From the NCBI RefSeq assembly GCF_947489255.1, contig NZ_CANLCY010000005.1, positions 62,001 to 126,000 on the forward strand: 64,000 nucleotides of DNA, written 5' to 3'. Position numbers and translations under genes: made by a program. Shown here in pieces: positions 53,819 through 62,442 of the stretch. The stretch comes from an uncultured Microbacterium sp. GTDB taxonomy: Bacteria; Actinomycetota; Actinomycetes; Actinomycetales; Microbacteriaceae. The first letter of the stretch is position 1, and every line of letters begins with the position of its first letter. The notes under the pieces were generated by a model. The model ran no database searches. It was given only the letters and a program-made list of their open reading frames with translations, and was not told where the DNA came from.

Positions 53819-55851
53819 CGCAGGAACGCCGCCGCGACGCCCGAGTCGACGGGCACATGCAGACCCGTCGTGCGCGAGAGCTCGGGCCCGGTGAGCACGT
53901 AGACCGCGTCGGCGACGTTCTCGGGCACGACCTCGCGCTTGAGGATCGTGCGGTTGGCGTAAAACTGGCCGAGGTCCTTCTCGTCGACACCGTAGGTCGC
54001 GGCGCGGTTCGCGCCCCAGCCGGCGGCGAAGATGCCCGAGCCGCGCACGACGCCGTCGGGGTTGATGCCGTTGACCCGCACGCCGTGCTCGCCCAGCTCG
54101 ACGGCGAGGAGGCGCACCTGGTGCGCCTGGTCGGCCTTCGTCGCGGAGTAGGCGATGTTGTTGGGACCGGCGAACACGGAGTTCTTCGACGAGATGTAGA
54201 TGACGTCTCCGCCCATCTTCTGCTCGATGAGAGCCTTGGCCGCGGCCTTCGAGACGAGGAACGACCCCTTGGCCATGACGTCGTGCTGCAGGTCCCAGTC
54301 CTTCTCGGTGGTCTCCAGCAGCGGCTTCGACAGCGAGAGTCCGGCGTTGTTGACGACGAGGTCGATGCCGCCGAAGGCGAGGACGGTGGCGTCGATCGCG
54401 GCCTGCACGCCCGCAGCCTCCGCGACGTTGGCGGCGACGCCGATCGCGACGTCGGTGGAGCCGAGCTCGGCGGCGACGGCCTGCGCCTTGGCGAGGTCGA
54501 GGTCGGCGACGACGACGCACGCACCTTCCGCGGCGAGGCGGGTCGCGATGGCCTTGCCGATTCCGGATGCCGCACCCGTGACGAACGCGATGCGTCCCTG
54601 GTGCGTCTTGGGCTTCGGCATCCGCTGGAGCTTCGCCTCCTCCAGTGCCCAGTACTCGATGCGGAACTTCTCGGCATCCGAGATCGGGGCGTAGGTGGAG
54701 AGGGCCTCGGCGCCGCGCATGACGTTGATGGCGTTGACGTAGAACTCCCCCGCCACCCGGGCGGTCTGCTTGTTCGCGCCGTACGAGAACATGCCCACCC
54801 CGGGCACGAGCACGATGAGCGGGTCGGCTCCGCGGATCGCGGGGCTGTCGGCGTCGGCGTGAGCGTCGTAATAGGCCTGGTAATCGGCGCGGTACTCCGC
54901 GTGCAGCTCCTGCAGGCGCGCGATCGCGGCCTCGACCGCGGCGTCGGCGGGCAGGTCGAGGATCAGCGGCTTGACCTTGGTGCGCAGGAAGTGGTCGGGG
55001 CAGCTCGTGCCGAGCGCGGCGAGGGCGGGCGCCTTCTCGGATGCCAGGAAGTCCAGCACCACGTCGGCGTCGGTGAAGTGACCGACCATCGGCTTGTCGG
55101 TCGAGGCGAGACCGCGGATCGTCGGGGCGAGGGCCGCGGCCTTGGCCCGGCGTTCCGCCTCGGGCAGCGCCGCGAACCCGTCGCGGACCCCGCCGAACGG
55201 CTCGGCCGCACCGCGCTCGTCGATGTACGCCTGTGCCGTGTCGATCATCCACAGGCTGTTCTGCTCAGCCTCCTCCGACGTGTCACCCCACGCGGTGATG
55301 CCGTGACCGCCGAGGATCGTGCCGATCGCCTGCGGGTTCGCCGCCTTGATCGCCGCGATGTCCAGACCCAGCTGGAACCCGGGACGACGCCACGGCACCC
55401 ACACCACCTTGTCGCCGAAGATCTTCGCCGTCAGCTCCTCGCCGTCGGCGGCGGTGGCGATCGCGATCCCGGCATCGGGGTGCAGGTGGTCGACGTGCGC
55501 GGCATCCACGAGTCCGTGCATCGCGGTGTCGATCGAGGGGGCAGCCCCGCCCTTGCCGTGCAGGCAGTAGTCGAACGCGGCGACCATCTCGTCCTCCCGC
55601 TCGATGCCCGGGTAGACGTCGACGAGGGCGCGCATGCGGTCCAGCCGCAGCACCGCGAGCCCCTTCTCGGTCAGGGTGCCCAGGTCGCCCCCGGATCCCT
55701 TGACCCACAGCAGTTCCACCGGCTCGCCGGTGACGGGATCGATGTCGGTGCCCTTGGCAGAGGTGTTGCCGCCGGCGTAGTTCGTGACCTTGGGGTCGGA
55801 ACCGAGGCGATTGCTGCGCGCGACGAGGTCGGCGGCGGTGGAGCTGGTCAT
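53815..55851 (-). CDS. Bifunctional rhamnulose-1-phosphate aldolase / lactaldehyde dehydrogenase (RhaEW type)
   Basis: A 678-residue two-domain enzyme. Residues 1-~420 are a class II aldolase that splits rhamnulose-1-phosphate into DHAP and L-lactaldehyde (NYAGGNTSAKG; zinc region HVDHLHPDAGIAIA). Residues ~435-678 are a short-chain dehydrogenase (VTGAASGIGKAIA, NNAGLSLS, catalytic YSATK) thought to oxidise L-lactaldehyde to L-lactate. The same fusion is known in Bacillus (YuxG) and many actinobacteria. GGAAG precedes the ATG. A 130-base gap with a palindromic repeat separates it from the isomerase gene. Confidence 0.93.
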   Translation of the reverse strand: MTSSTAADLVARSNRLGSDPKVTNYAGGNTSAKGTDIDPVTGEPVELLWVKGSGGDLGTLTEKGLAVLRLDRMRALVDVYPGIEREDEMVAAFDYCLHGKGGAAPSIDTAMHGLVDAAHVDHLHPDAGIAIATAADGEELTAKIFGDKVVWVPWRRPGFQLGLDIAAIKAANPQAIGTILGGHGITAWGDTSEEAEQNSLWMIDTAQAYIDERGAAEPFGGVRDGFAALPEAERRAKAAALAPTIRGLASTDKPMVGHFTDADVVLDFLASEKAPALAALGTSCPDHFLRTKVKPLILDLPADAAVEAAIARLQELHAEYRADYQAYYDAHADADSPAIRGADPLIVLVPGVGMFSYGANKQTARVAGEFYVNAINVMRGAEALSTYAPISDAEKFRIEYWALEEAKLQRMPKPKTHQGRIAFVTGAASGIGKAIATRLAAEGACVVVADLDLAKAQAVAAELGSTDVAIGVAANVAEAAGVQAAIDATVLAFGGIDLVVNNAGLSLSKPLLETTEKDWDLQHDVMAKGSFLVSKAAAKALIEQKMGGDVIYISSKNSVFAGPNNIAYSATKADQAHQVRLLAVELGEHGVRVNGINPDGVVRGSGIFAAGWGANRAATYGVDEKDLGQFYANRTILKREVVPENVADAVYVLTGPELSRTTGLHVPVDSGVAAAFLR

Positions 55852-55905
55852 GGTCTTCCGTTCATCTCAGTCGTCGGGTTTCGAGGTCGGCGCGATGCTG
55901 TTCGC

Positions 55906-55963
55906 CGAGTGTCCAAGACACGCCGCATCGGGGCGGCCTCTTGCGGCATGTTCTGGACACTCG
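55906..55963. repeat. Intergenic palindrome, type B, copy 1
   Basis: Imperfect 22-base arms (55906-55927 and 55942-55963), core CGAGTGTCCA / TGGACACTCG, with GCCGCA/TGCGGC next to the 14-base loop. It sits inside the rha gene run between rhaI and the aldolase gene, where it could attenuate or process the mRNA. A second copy is at 58683-58746. Confidence 0.8.
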
Positions 55964-55980
55964 ACGGGTGAACCTGGCCC

Positions 55981-57147
55981 TCAGGCGCCCCAGCCGGCCT
56001 GGGTGCCGCCGACGCGCTCCTCGGCAATGCGGGGCAGGTAGCCGGATGCCGCGAACGCGGCCATCGGGTCGGCGGGGAGGCCTCGCGACTCGCGCCACTC
56101 GGCGAGCGCGGGGCGGACGTCGGTGTAGAAGGCGTCCATCAGCACCGCGTTGGCGGCGAGCACGTCGTTCGCCCGCTGCGCGGCATCCAGAGCCTGACGG
56201 TCGACGAGGAGCGCACGCGCCGTCATCTCCTGCACGTTCAGCACCGAGCGGATCTGGCCGGGGATCTTGTCCTCGATGTTGTGGCACTGGTCGAGCATGA
56301 AGGCCACGTCGGGGTTGTTCAGGCCCCCGCCGCGCACGACCTCGGCGAGGATGCGGAACAGCTGGAACGGGTCGGCCGCACCCACGATGAGGTCGTCGTC
56401 GGCGTAGAAGCGCGAGTTGAAGTCGAACGAGCCGAGCTTGCCGAGGCGCAGCAGCTGCATGACGATGAACTCGATGTTCGTGCCGGGGGCGTGGTGGCCG
56501 GTGTCGAGGCACACCATCGCCTTGTCGCCGAGAGCGGCCACCTGGGCGTAGGACGTCCCCCAGTCGGGAACGTCGGTGTGGTAGAACGACGGCTCGAAGA
56601 ACTTGTACTCCAGCACCAGACGCTGCTCGTCGCCGAGTCGCGCGTAGATCTGCTGCAGCGAGTCCTGCAGGCGGTCCTGGCGGCCGCGCATGTCGTTCTG
56701 CCCGGGGTAGTTCGAGCCCTCGGCGAGCCAGATCTTGAGGTCGCGCGAACCCGTGGCATCCATCACGTCGATGCACGCGAGGTGGTGGTCGATCGCCTTG
56801 CGGCGGATGCGCTCGTCGTGGTGAGTGAGGGCTCCGAACTTGTAGTCCTCGTCCTGGAAGGTGTTGGAGTTCACCGTGCCGAGCTTCACGCCGAGGTCTT
56901 CGGCGTGGCGGCGGAGGGCCGTGTAGTCGTCGACGAGGTCCCACGGGATGTGCAGGGCCACGGTGGGGGCGAGGGCCGTGAGACGGTTGACCTCGGCGGC
57001 ATCCGCGATCTTCTCGAAGGGGTCGCGCGGGGTGCCGGCGGTGGGGAACACGCGGAAGCGCGTGCCGGAGTTGCCGAACGCCCACGAGGGCAGCTCGATC
57101 GCCTGTTTTTCGAGGGTCGACAGGATCTCGGGGGACAACGTCGTCAT
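55981..57147 (-). CDS. rhaI: L-rhamnose isomerase (xylose-isomerase-like barrel)
   Basis: Converts L-rhamnose to L-rhamnulose. The 388-residue TIM-barrel protein belongs to the RhaI type, distinct from E. coli RhaA. Metal-binding and substrate segments are visible: KIWLAEGSNYPGQND, LVLEYKFFEPSFYHTDVPDW, CLDTGHHAPGTNIE and FDFNSRFYADDDLIVG. The start overlaps the mutarotase stop by ATGA. Confidence 0.93.
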   Translation of the reverse strand: MTTLSPEILSTLEKQAIELPSWAFGNSGTRFRVFPTAGTPRDPFEKIADAAEVNRLTALAPTVALHIPWDLVDDYTALRRHAEDLGVKLGTVNSNTFQDEDYKFGALTHHDERIRRKAIDHHLACIDVMDATGSRDLKIWLAEGSNYPGQNDMRGRQDRLQDSLQQIYARLGDEQRLVLEYKFFEPSFYHTDVPDWGTSYAQVAALGDKAMVCLDTGHHAPGTNIEFIVMQLLRLGKLGSFDFNSRFYADDDLIVGAADPFQLFRILAEVVRGGGLNNPDVAFMLDQCHNIEDKIPGQIRSVLNVQEMTARALLVDRQALDAAQRANDVLAANAVLMDAFYTDVRPALAEWRESRGLPADPMAAFAASGYLPRIAEERVGGTQAGWGA

Positions 57148-57572
57148 GAACGGGTGCTTTCGTTCGGGGCGGATGCCGGGGTCCCGGCCTCCACGGACTG
57201 GTCGGAGGGGGTGGGTGCCGGGGACGGGGCCGCGGCGAGCTGGTCGGCGAGGTGGAACACCTCGGTAAGGGCGGTCGCGGCCTGGTCGGGGCGACCCTCG
57301 AGCCCGAGGAAGTACGGGGCCATCTCGGCCTCCCACGCGGCGGCGACGGAAGAGGCGGCGAGGTAGGCCTGCGCGGCCGCGTCGTCGTCGGTCTCGTAGT
57401 AGCCGATGAGGCGCCCGCCCTCACCCAGGAACAACGAGTAGTTGCGGCGTCCGGCGGCGCGGATCTCTTCGAGCATCTCGGCGCGCACCGGAGTGTGCCG
57501 CGCGACATACTCCTCGACCATCTCTGGGCGGACGCGGAGTTCGAAGCAGACGCGCGTGGTCTGTGCGGACAT
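57144..57572 (-). CDS. rhaM: L-rhamnose mutarotase with a C-terminal extension
   Basis: Interconverts rhamnose anomers. Residues 1-~105 are the RhaM fold (CFELRVRPEMVEEYVARHTP, then GRRNYSLFLGEGGRLIGYYE, ending near LTEVFHLA). Typical RhaM proteins stop here, but this one continues for about 38 residues of Pro/Ala/Ser-rich sequence that overlaps the rhaI start. I use the ATG at 57572, because the frame upstream runs through the operator at 57599. It is the first gene of the leftward rha operon. Confidence 0.88.
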   Translation of the reverse strand: MSAQTTRVCFELRVRPEMVEEYVARHTPVRAEMLEEIRAAGRRNYSLFLGEGGRLIGYYETDDDAAAQAYLAASSVAAAWEAEMAPYFLGLEGRPDQAATALTEVFHLADQLAAAPSPAPTPSDQSVEAGTPASAPNESTRS

Positions 57573-57598
57573 GGGCGGGGTCTTCTCTCCCTCGAGAA

Positions 57599-57610
57599 TG
57601 AATCGTTTCA
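57599..57610. promoter_or_regulatory. LacI-type operator between rhaM and its divergent regulator
   Basis: TGAATCGTTTCA differs at one base from the palindrome TGAAACGTTTCA, a common LacI-family operator. It lies in the 86-base gap between the divergent genes. A second palindrome, CGATATCG, is at 57641-57648. Confidence 0.7.
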
Positions 57611-57658
57611 TCACACGATACCACAGCGCGTCGAACGGTGCGATATCGTCAACGGATC

Positions 57659-58657
57659 ATGGCGGTCAAGATCAAAGACGTCGCGGCTCACGCGGGTGTC
57701 TCGGTGGGGACCGTGTCGAACGTCCTCAACGGCCGCGAGACGGTCTCCCCCGCCGCGGTCGAGCGGGTGCGCGCGGCCATCGAGAGCCTCGGCTACGTGC
57801 GCAACGACGCCGCCCGCCAGCTGCGCGCCGGTCGCAGCCGCTCGATCGCCCTGATCGTGCTCGACGTCGGCAACCCCTTCTTCGCGGCGGTCGCCCGCGG
57901 CGCCGAGGCTCGCGCGGCCGACGACGGCTACGTCGTCCTGCTCGGTTCCAGCGGCGCCGACGGCGATCACGAGCGCCTCTACCTCGACCAGTTCCGCGAG
58001 CAGCGCGTCGCCGGGGTCCTCCTCACCCCGGCCGACGCCGGCGGCGACGTGGTCGAGCGTCTGGCGCAGGCCGGCATCCCCGTCGTGCTCGTCGACGAGC
58101 ACACCGCCGACGCCGAGGTGTGCACGGTGTCGGTCGACGATGTCGAGGGCGGTCATCTCGCCGTCGCCCATCTGCTCGCCCAGGGTCGACGCCGGATCGG
58201 GTTCGTCGCCGGGCCCCTCGCGACCCGCCAGGTGGCCGATCGCCTCGCCGGAGCGCGCCGGGCCGTCGCCGAGGTCGAGGGCGCCACGCTCGAGATCATC
58301 GAGACGGATGCCATGACCGTCCTCGCCGGCCGCGCCGCGGGCGAACGCCTGCGCGAACGCACCGACCGCCCCGACGCGGTGTTCGCCGCGAACGACCTGC
58401 TCGCGGTGGGCCTGCTGCAGGCCCTGACGATGCTCGGCGGCATCCGCGTGCCCGACGACATCGCGCTCGTCGGCTACGACGACATCGACTTCGCCGCGGC
58501 GACCGTCGTCCCCCTCACGTCGGTGCGGCAGCCCGCCGAGGCACTCGGGTCGACCGCCGTCGACCTGCTGCTGCGCCAGCTCGACGGCGAGCTCGACCCG
58601 TCCGAGCGCCAGGTGCGCTTCCGGCCCGAGCTCGTCGTGCGGGCGTCGAGCGGGTAA
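57659..58657 (+). CDS. LacI-family regulator of rhamnose catabolism
   Basis: A 332-residue LacI regulator: HTH KIKDVAAHAGVSVGTVSNVLN, hinge VRNDAARQLRAGRSRSIALI, core with FAANDLLAVGLLQAL and LVGYDDIDFAAATVVPLTSV. It diverges from rhaM-rhaI. A TATCGT box nine bases before the ATG indicates a very short or absent leader. The assignment to rhamnose rests on position and on the operator at 57599. It ends before a type B palindrome. Confidence 0.9.
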   Translation: MAVKIKDVAAHAGVSVGTVSNVLNGRETVSPAAVERVRAAIESLGYVRNDAARQLRAGRSRSIALIVLDVGNPFFAAVARGAEARAADDGYVVLLGSSGADGDHERLYLDQFREQRVAGVLLTPADAGGDVVERLAQAGIPVVLVDEHTADAEVCTVSVDDVEGGHLAVAHLLAQGRRRIGFVAGPLATRQVADRLAGARRAVAEVEGATLEIIETDAMTVLAGRAAGERLRERTDRPDAVFAANDLLAVGLLQALTMLGGIRVPDDIALVGYDDIDFAAATVVPLTSVRQPAEALGSTAVDLLLRQLDGELDPSERQVRFRPELVVRASSG

Positions 58658-58682
58658 CCGCCGTCGCGCGGGCTCGATCTTC

Positions 58683-58746
58683 TGTCGAGCGTCCAAGAAA
58701 CGCCGCGTGCGACTCGCCCTGAACGGCGTGTCCTGGACACTCGACG
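58683..58746. repeat. Intergenic palindrome, type B, copy 2
   Basis: Imperfect 23-base arms (58683-58705 and 58724-58746) with the same GTCCA.GA.ACGCCG core as the copy at 55906, around an 18-base loop. It lies between the convergent LacI and transglutaminase genes and may double as a terminator. Confidence 0.8.
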
Positions 58747-58774
58747 GGGTCACGCATGCGACGCGGGACCCGAG

Positions 58775-59620
58775 TCACGTCTCGCGCGTGATCGTCACCT
58801 TCACCTTGAGGTTGCTCTTGCCGGGTCCGGCGTAGACGCCCCGCAGCGGGGGGACGTCGTTGTAGTCGCGGCCGCGGCCCACGAGTACGTGACGGTCGCC
58901 GATCTCGATGTTGTTCGTGGGGTCGAAGCCCTGCCAGTCGCCGGCGAACCACTCCACCCACGCGTGCGACTCGCCCGTGACCGCCTCGCCGACCTCGGCC
59001 GAGGGCTTCGGGTGCAGGTAGCCCGAGACGTACCGGGCGGGGATGCCGACCTCGCGCAATGCCCCGATCGCGACGTGCGCGATGTCCTGGCAGACGCCCT
59101 TCCGGGCCTCCCACGCGTCGATCGCCGTGGAGGTCACGCCCGTGACGCCCTGCATGTACTCGATGGCGTTGCCGATCGCCTCGGCGATGGCGTGCGCGGC
59201 CGGACCGGGGCGGTCGTGCTGCGCGGCGATGGATCGGGCCAGCTCGGCCACCTCGGGGTGCGGCATCGTTCGACGGGTCTGCGTCAGCTGCTCGACGGTC
59301 GAGATCGAGCGCTCGGCCTCGGCGGCGAGCTGCTCCCACGTGATGTCGGCGTGCTCGATCGGCCGAGGACGCACCTCGACGAGAGAACGCGCCGTGATGG
59401 TGAGCGCGGCATGCGGAGACAGGACGTCGAACGCCGCGACCCGCGTGCCGAAGTAGTCGACGTACTGGTTGACCGAGGTCGAGGGCTCGATGTCGAGCGA
59501 GGAGCTCAGCACGAACTGACTGTCGGTGGAGTGCGGCAGCATCCGCGCCTCGTTGTAGGAGGCGACGACGTCGCCGGGGTACACGAAGCCGGTCTGGTGC
59601 TCGATGCGCAGGCGCTTCAT
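58775..59620 (-). CDS. Transglutaminase-like cysteine protease-fold protein
   Basis: A 281-residue protein with an N-terminal beta-domain (RLRIEHQTGFVYPGDVVASYNEARM) typical of bacterial transglutaminase-like proteins, then the catalytic core: Cys in RKGVCQDIAHVAIGALREVG, His in ESHAWVEWF, Asp in FDPTNN. It is coupled by a 17-codon mini-ORF to the alpha-E gene. In many bacteria these genes and a type 2 ATP-grasp travel together; a peptide-ligation or peptide-processing system has been proposed on genomic grounds. The substrate is unknown. Confidence 0.88.
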   Translation of the reverse strand: MKRLRIEHQTGFVYPGDVVASYNEARMLPHSTDSQFVLSSSLDIEPSTSVNQYVDYFGTRVAAFDVLSPHAALTITARSLVEVRPRPIEHADITWEQLAAEAERSISTVEQLTQTRRTMPHPEVAELARSIAAQHDRPGPAAHAIAEAIGNAIEYMQGVTGVTSTAIDAWEARKGVCQDIAHVAIGALREVGIPARYVSGYLHPKPSAEVGEAVTGESHAWVEWFAGDWQGFDPTNNIEIGDRHVLVGRGRDYNDVPPLRGVYAGPGKSNLKVKVTITRET

Positions 59621-59670
59621 CGCCGACCCCCCGAGGTCATCGCGATCGCCGCGGTGATGGCATCCGTCAT
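59617..59670 (-). CDS. 17-codon mini-ORF chained between alpha-E and transglutaminase genes
   Basis: Reading leftward, ATG at 59670 overlaps the alpha-E stop (ATGA) and its TGA at 59619-59617 overlaps the transglutaminase ATG (ATGA). It would code for about 17 residues beginning MTDAITAAIAMT. I do not recognise it. The exact double overlap suggests a coupling device that passes ribosomes across the gap rather than a functional peptide. Chance cannot be excluded for such a short frame. Confidence 0.35.
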   Translation of the reverse strand: MTDAITAAIAMTSGGRR

Positions 59671-60599
59671 GAGATCTCTCCGATCCAGGCCGGCTCCGCC
59701 TGCGTGGGGAAGAAGCGCGAACGGATCGCCTCCGACGCCTCGCGCGTGACCGTCTGCACGCGCTGCATGTGCTCGGGCAGCTCCGAGAGGATTTCGCTGA
59801 CCGGCCGGTACTCGAGGTCGTTGCGGATCTGACCGAGGGCGCGCAGCACCGTGTTGGAGTGCCCGACGCGGTCGGCGCGCGGGTCGATCGCGCTCATGCA
59901 GTCCTCCGCCCGCTGGATCGAGTAGATGATCGAGCGCGGGAACAGGCGGTCGAGCAGGAGGAACTCCGCCGCGTTACGGGCGCTCGGCATGCCGCGATAC
60001 GTGCGCAGGTAGGCCTCGTAAGCGCCGCACGAGCGCAGGATCGTCGTCCACGACGGTCCCGACACCTCGGTCAGCGAGCGGGTCGCGAGCAGGCGCGCGG
60101 TCATGTCGGTGCGCTCGATGCTGCGCCCGAGGGTGAAGAACTGCCATGCCTCGTCGCGGTTGGTCGAGGAGTCGACGATGCCGATCGCGAGGGCCGCGCG
60201 CTCGCGCACCCACTGGAAGAACTCGTGCACCTTGTCGGTCTGCAGACGCCGTGGCATCCGCGAGTTCGTGGTGTTGAGGATCTCCCACAGTTCGGTCGAG
60301 ACGATCTCGCGCGCGCGGCGGGCGTTCTCGCGGGCGGCGGTGAGCGAGTAGGCGATGCTCGACGGGTTCATGCGATCGACCGCCAGGCGGGCCAGCACGT
60401 CGTCGCGGCGGACGGTGTCGACGTTCTCGGGCCAGGCCGAGCCCATGACGCTCAGCAGCGACCGGCACGCGGTGTCCTCGTCGATCCAGGGGTCCTCGAG
60501 CAGCAGCTGCAGGTGCACGTCGAGGATGCGCGCGGTGCCGTCGCTGCGCTCGATGTAGCGCCCGATCCAGAACAGGCTCTCCGCGATGCGGCTCAGCAT
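59667..60599 (-). CDS. Alpha-E domain protein
   Basis: A 310-residue all-helical protein of the alpha-E family (MLSRIAESLFWIGRYIERSD at the start, then ARENARRAREIVSTELWEIL and GRSIERTDMTARLL). Family members are nearly always coded with a circularly permuted ATP-grasp and a transglutaminase-like protein, as here. No catalytic activity is established; a role as partner or scaffold is proposed. The ATG at 60599 follows GGGAG. Its first 16 coding bases are repeated at the end of the ATP-grasp gene, on the other side of two REP units. Confidence 0.9.
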   Translation of the reverse strand: MLSRIAESLFWIGRYIERSDGTARILDVHLQLLLEDPWIDEDTACRSLLSVMGSAWPENVDTVRRDDVLARLAVDRMNPSSIAYSLTAARENARRAREIVSTELWEILNTTNSRMPRRLQTDKVHEFFQWVRERAALAIGIVDSSTNRDEAWQFFTLGRSIERTDMTARLLATRSLTEVSGPSWTTILRSCGAYEAYLRTYRGMPSARNAAEFLLLDRLFPRSIIYSIQRAEDCMSAIDPRADRVGHSNTVLRALGQIRNDLEYRPVSEILSELPEHMQRVQTVTREASEAIRSRFFPTQAEPAWIGEIS

Positions 60600-60672
60600 G
60601 AGCACTCCCTACGGTCCCTGAGCTTGTCGAAGGGCCCTGAGCCCGTCGAAGGGTCAGCGATGCGGCTCAGCA
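60583..60672. repeat. 16-bp direct repeat flanking a REP insertion
   Basis: gcgatgcggctcagca occurs at 60583-60598 (start of the alpha-E gene) and at 60657-60672 (end of the ATP-grasp gene). The 58 bases between contain two REP units. The arrangement looks like an insertion with target duplication. Confidence 0.7.
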
Positions 60673-60724
60673 CGATGCGACTCCCGTTCCCGCTGCGGCC
60701 GAGGGCCCTGAGCCCGTCGAAGGG
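60616..60724 (-). repeat. REP-like units, three copies in one orientation
   Basis: CCCTGAGC(TT/CC)GTCGAAGGG occurs at 60616-60634, 60635-60653 and 60706-60724. It is the reverse complement of the unit at 45483. The third copy lies inside the 3' coding end of the ATP-grasp gene and codes for YPSTGSGP. Confidence 0.85.
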
Positions 60725-62436
60725 TACTGGCCCCGCTCGAGCGTCTGCTGCTGCTGCTCCGCCTGCGGGCCGTGCTGCACCCCGGCATCCTGCTGCTGCT
60801 GTTCCTGCTGGTCGCGGTCGGGGCGATGGTCGCGCGGCGCGGTGGCCGGAGCGGGCTGGCCGTCGTAGATGATCGGAATGGCCTCGGTCACCGCCGCCTG
60901 ATCGGCGACGAGTCCCGAGACGCCGTTGCCCTGGCCGTACTCGACGTGCGAGGGGGCGGAGCCGCCGACGATCCAGGTGTCCTTCGACCCGCCGCCCTGG
61001 CTGGAGTTGACCACGAGCTGTCCCTCGGGAAGCGCCACACGGGTCAGACCTCCCGGGAGCACCCAGATGTCGTCGCCGTCGTTGACCGCGAAGGGACGCA
61101 GGTCGGCGTGCCGCGGGCGCATCCCGTCTTCGACGAGGGTCGGGATGGTCGAGAGCATGACCACCGGCTGCGCGATCCAGCCGCGCGGGTCGGCGAGAAG
61201 GCGCTTGCGGAGGGCGTCGAGCTCCGCGGGCGAGGCGTCGGGACCCACGACGAGCCCCTTGCCGCCGGAGCCGTCGACCGGCTTGACGACGAGCTCGGGG
61301 AGACGGTCGAGCACCTCTTCGAGGGCGCCCGGGTCTTCGAGCCGCCAGGTGTCGACGTTCTTCAGGATCGGCTCCTCGGCGAGGTAGTACCGGATCAGGT
61401 CGGGGACGTACGTGTAGAGCAGCTTGTCGTCGGCGACGCCGTTGCCCACGGCGTTGGCGATCGTGACGTTGCCCAGGCGCGCGGCGAGCATGAGCCCCGG
61501 GGCACCGAGCATCGAGTCGGCGCGGAATTGCAGCGGGTCGAGGAAGTCGTCGTCGACGCGGCGGTAGATGACGTCGACGCGCTGCGGTCCGCGCGTGGTG
61601 CGCATGAAGACCTTGCCGCCCACGCACAGCAGGTCGCGCCCCTCGACGAGCTCGACGCCCATGAGGCGCGCGAGCAGCGTGTGCTCGAAGTACGCCGAGT
61701 TGTAGACACCCGGGGTGAGCACGACGATGTTCGGGTCGTCGATCCCGGGCGGGGCCGAGGCCCGCAGGGCGGCGAGCAGCTTGTTCGGGTAGTCGCCGAC
61801 GGGGCGCACGCGCATCGAGACGAACAGCTCGGGCAGCGTCTGCGCCATGACCCGGCGGTTCGAGATGACGTACGAGACGCCCGAGGGCACGCGCACGTTG
61901 TCTTCGAGCACGCGCATCTCGCCGTGCTCGTCGCGGATCAGGTCGATGCCCGACACCTGGATGCGCACGCCGTTGGCGCTGCGGATGCCGGCGGCCTGAC
62001 GGTAGAAGTACTGCGACGACGAGATGAGACCCGCGGGAAGGATGCCGTCGCGCACGCAGTGCTGGTTGCCGTAGGCGTCGTCGAGGAAGGCCTCCAGCGC
62101 GCGGACGCGCTGCTTCACCCCGGCCTCGATGCGCGACCACTCGTCATACGCGATGACGCGGGGCACGGCATCCAGGGGGAAGGGGCGCTCCTCGCCCGCG
62201 AAGTCGAAGGTGACGCCCTGGGCCAGGTACGAACTCGCCAGCGACTCGGTGCGACCCCGCAGCTCCTCCTGGGTCATCTGCGCGAGCGTCTGGTACAGCT
62301 CCCGGTACGCCTCACGAGAGGGGGCGGCGTCTCCGGCCGAAGCCGGGATGCCGAACATCTCGTCGTACGCCGGGATGCCGGATGCGGTCTTGCGCGGCGC
62401 CAGCGTGGAGCCGTAACCGTCGAACAGGTCACCCAT
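60667..62436 (-). CDS. Circularly permuted ATP-grasp type 2 protein
   Basis: A 589-residue predicted amide ligase. Conserved family segments are QGVTFDFAGEERPFPLDAVP, RVIAYDEWSRIEAGVKQRVR, VLEDNVRVPSGVSYVISNRR, and the nucleotide region ELVVKPVDGSGGKGLVVGPD. After about residue 530 the sequence becomes Gln/Pro-rich (QEQQQQDAGVQ, PQAEQQQQTLE), and the last 20 residues include a translated REP unit, so the C-terminus is not the ancestral one. The ATG at 62436 has TAGAGT six bases upstream and no ribosome site. It leads a leftward operon with the alpha-E and transglutaminase genes. The product is unknown; a non-ribosomal peptide or protein tag is proposed for the family. Confidence 0.9.
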   Translation of the reverse strand: MGDLFDGYGSTLAPRKTASGIPAYDEMFGIPASAGDAAPSREAYRELYQTLAQMTQEELRGRTESLASSYLAQGVTFDFAGEERPFPLDAVPRVIAYDEWSRIEAGVKQRVRALEAFLDDAYGNQHCVRDGILPAGLISSSQYFYRQAAGIRSANGVRIQVSGIDLIRDEHGEMRVLEDNVRVPSGVSYVISNRRVMAQTLPELFVSMRVRPVGDYPNKLLAALRASAPPGIDDPNIVVLTPGVYNSAYFEHTLLARLMGVELVEGRDLLCVGGKVFMRTTRGPQRVDVIYRRVDDDFLDPLQFRADSMLGAPGLMLAARLGNVTIANAVGNGVADDKLLYTYVPDLIRYYLAEEPILKNVDTWRLEDPGALEEVLDRLPELVVKPVDGSGGKGLVVGPDASPAELDALRKRLLADPRGWIAQPVVMLSTIPTLVEDGMRPRHADLRPFAVNDGDDIWVLPGGLTRVALPEGQLVVNSSQGGGSKDTWIVGGSAPSHVEYGQGNGVSGLVADQAAVTEAIPIIYDGQPAPATAPRDHRPDRDQQEQQQQDAGVQHGPQAEQQQQTLERGQYPSTGSGPSAAAGTGVASC

Positions 62437-62442
62437 GCGACG

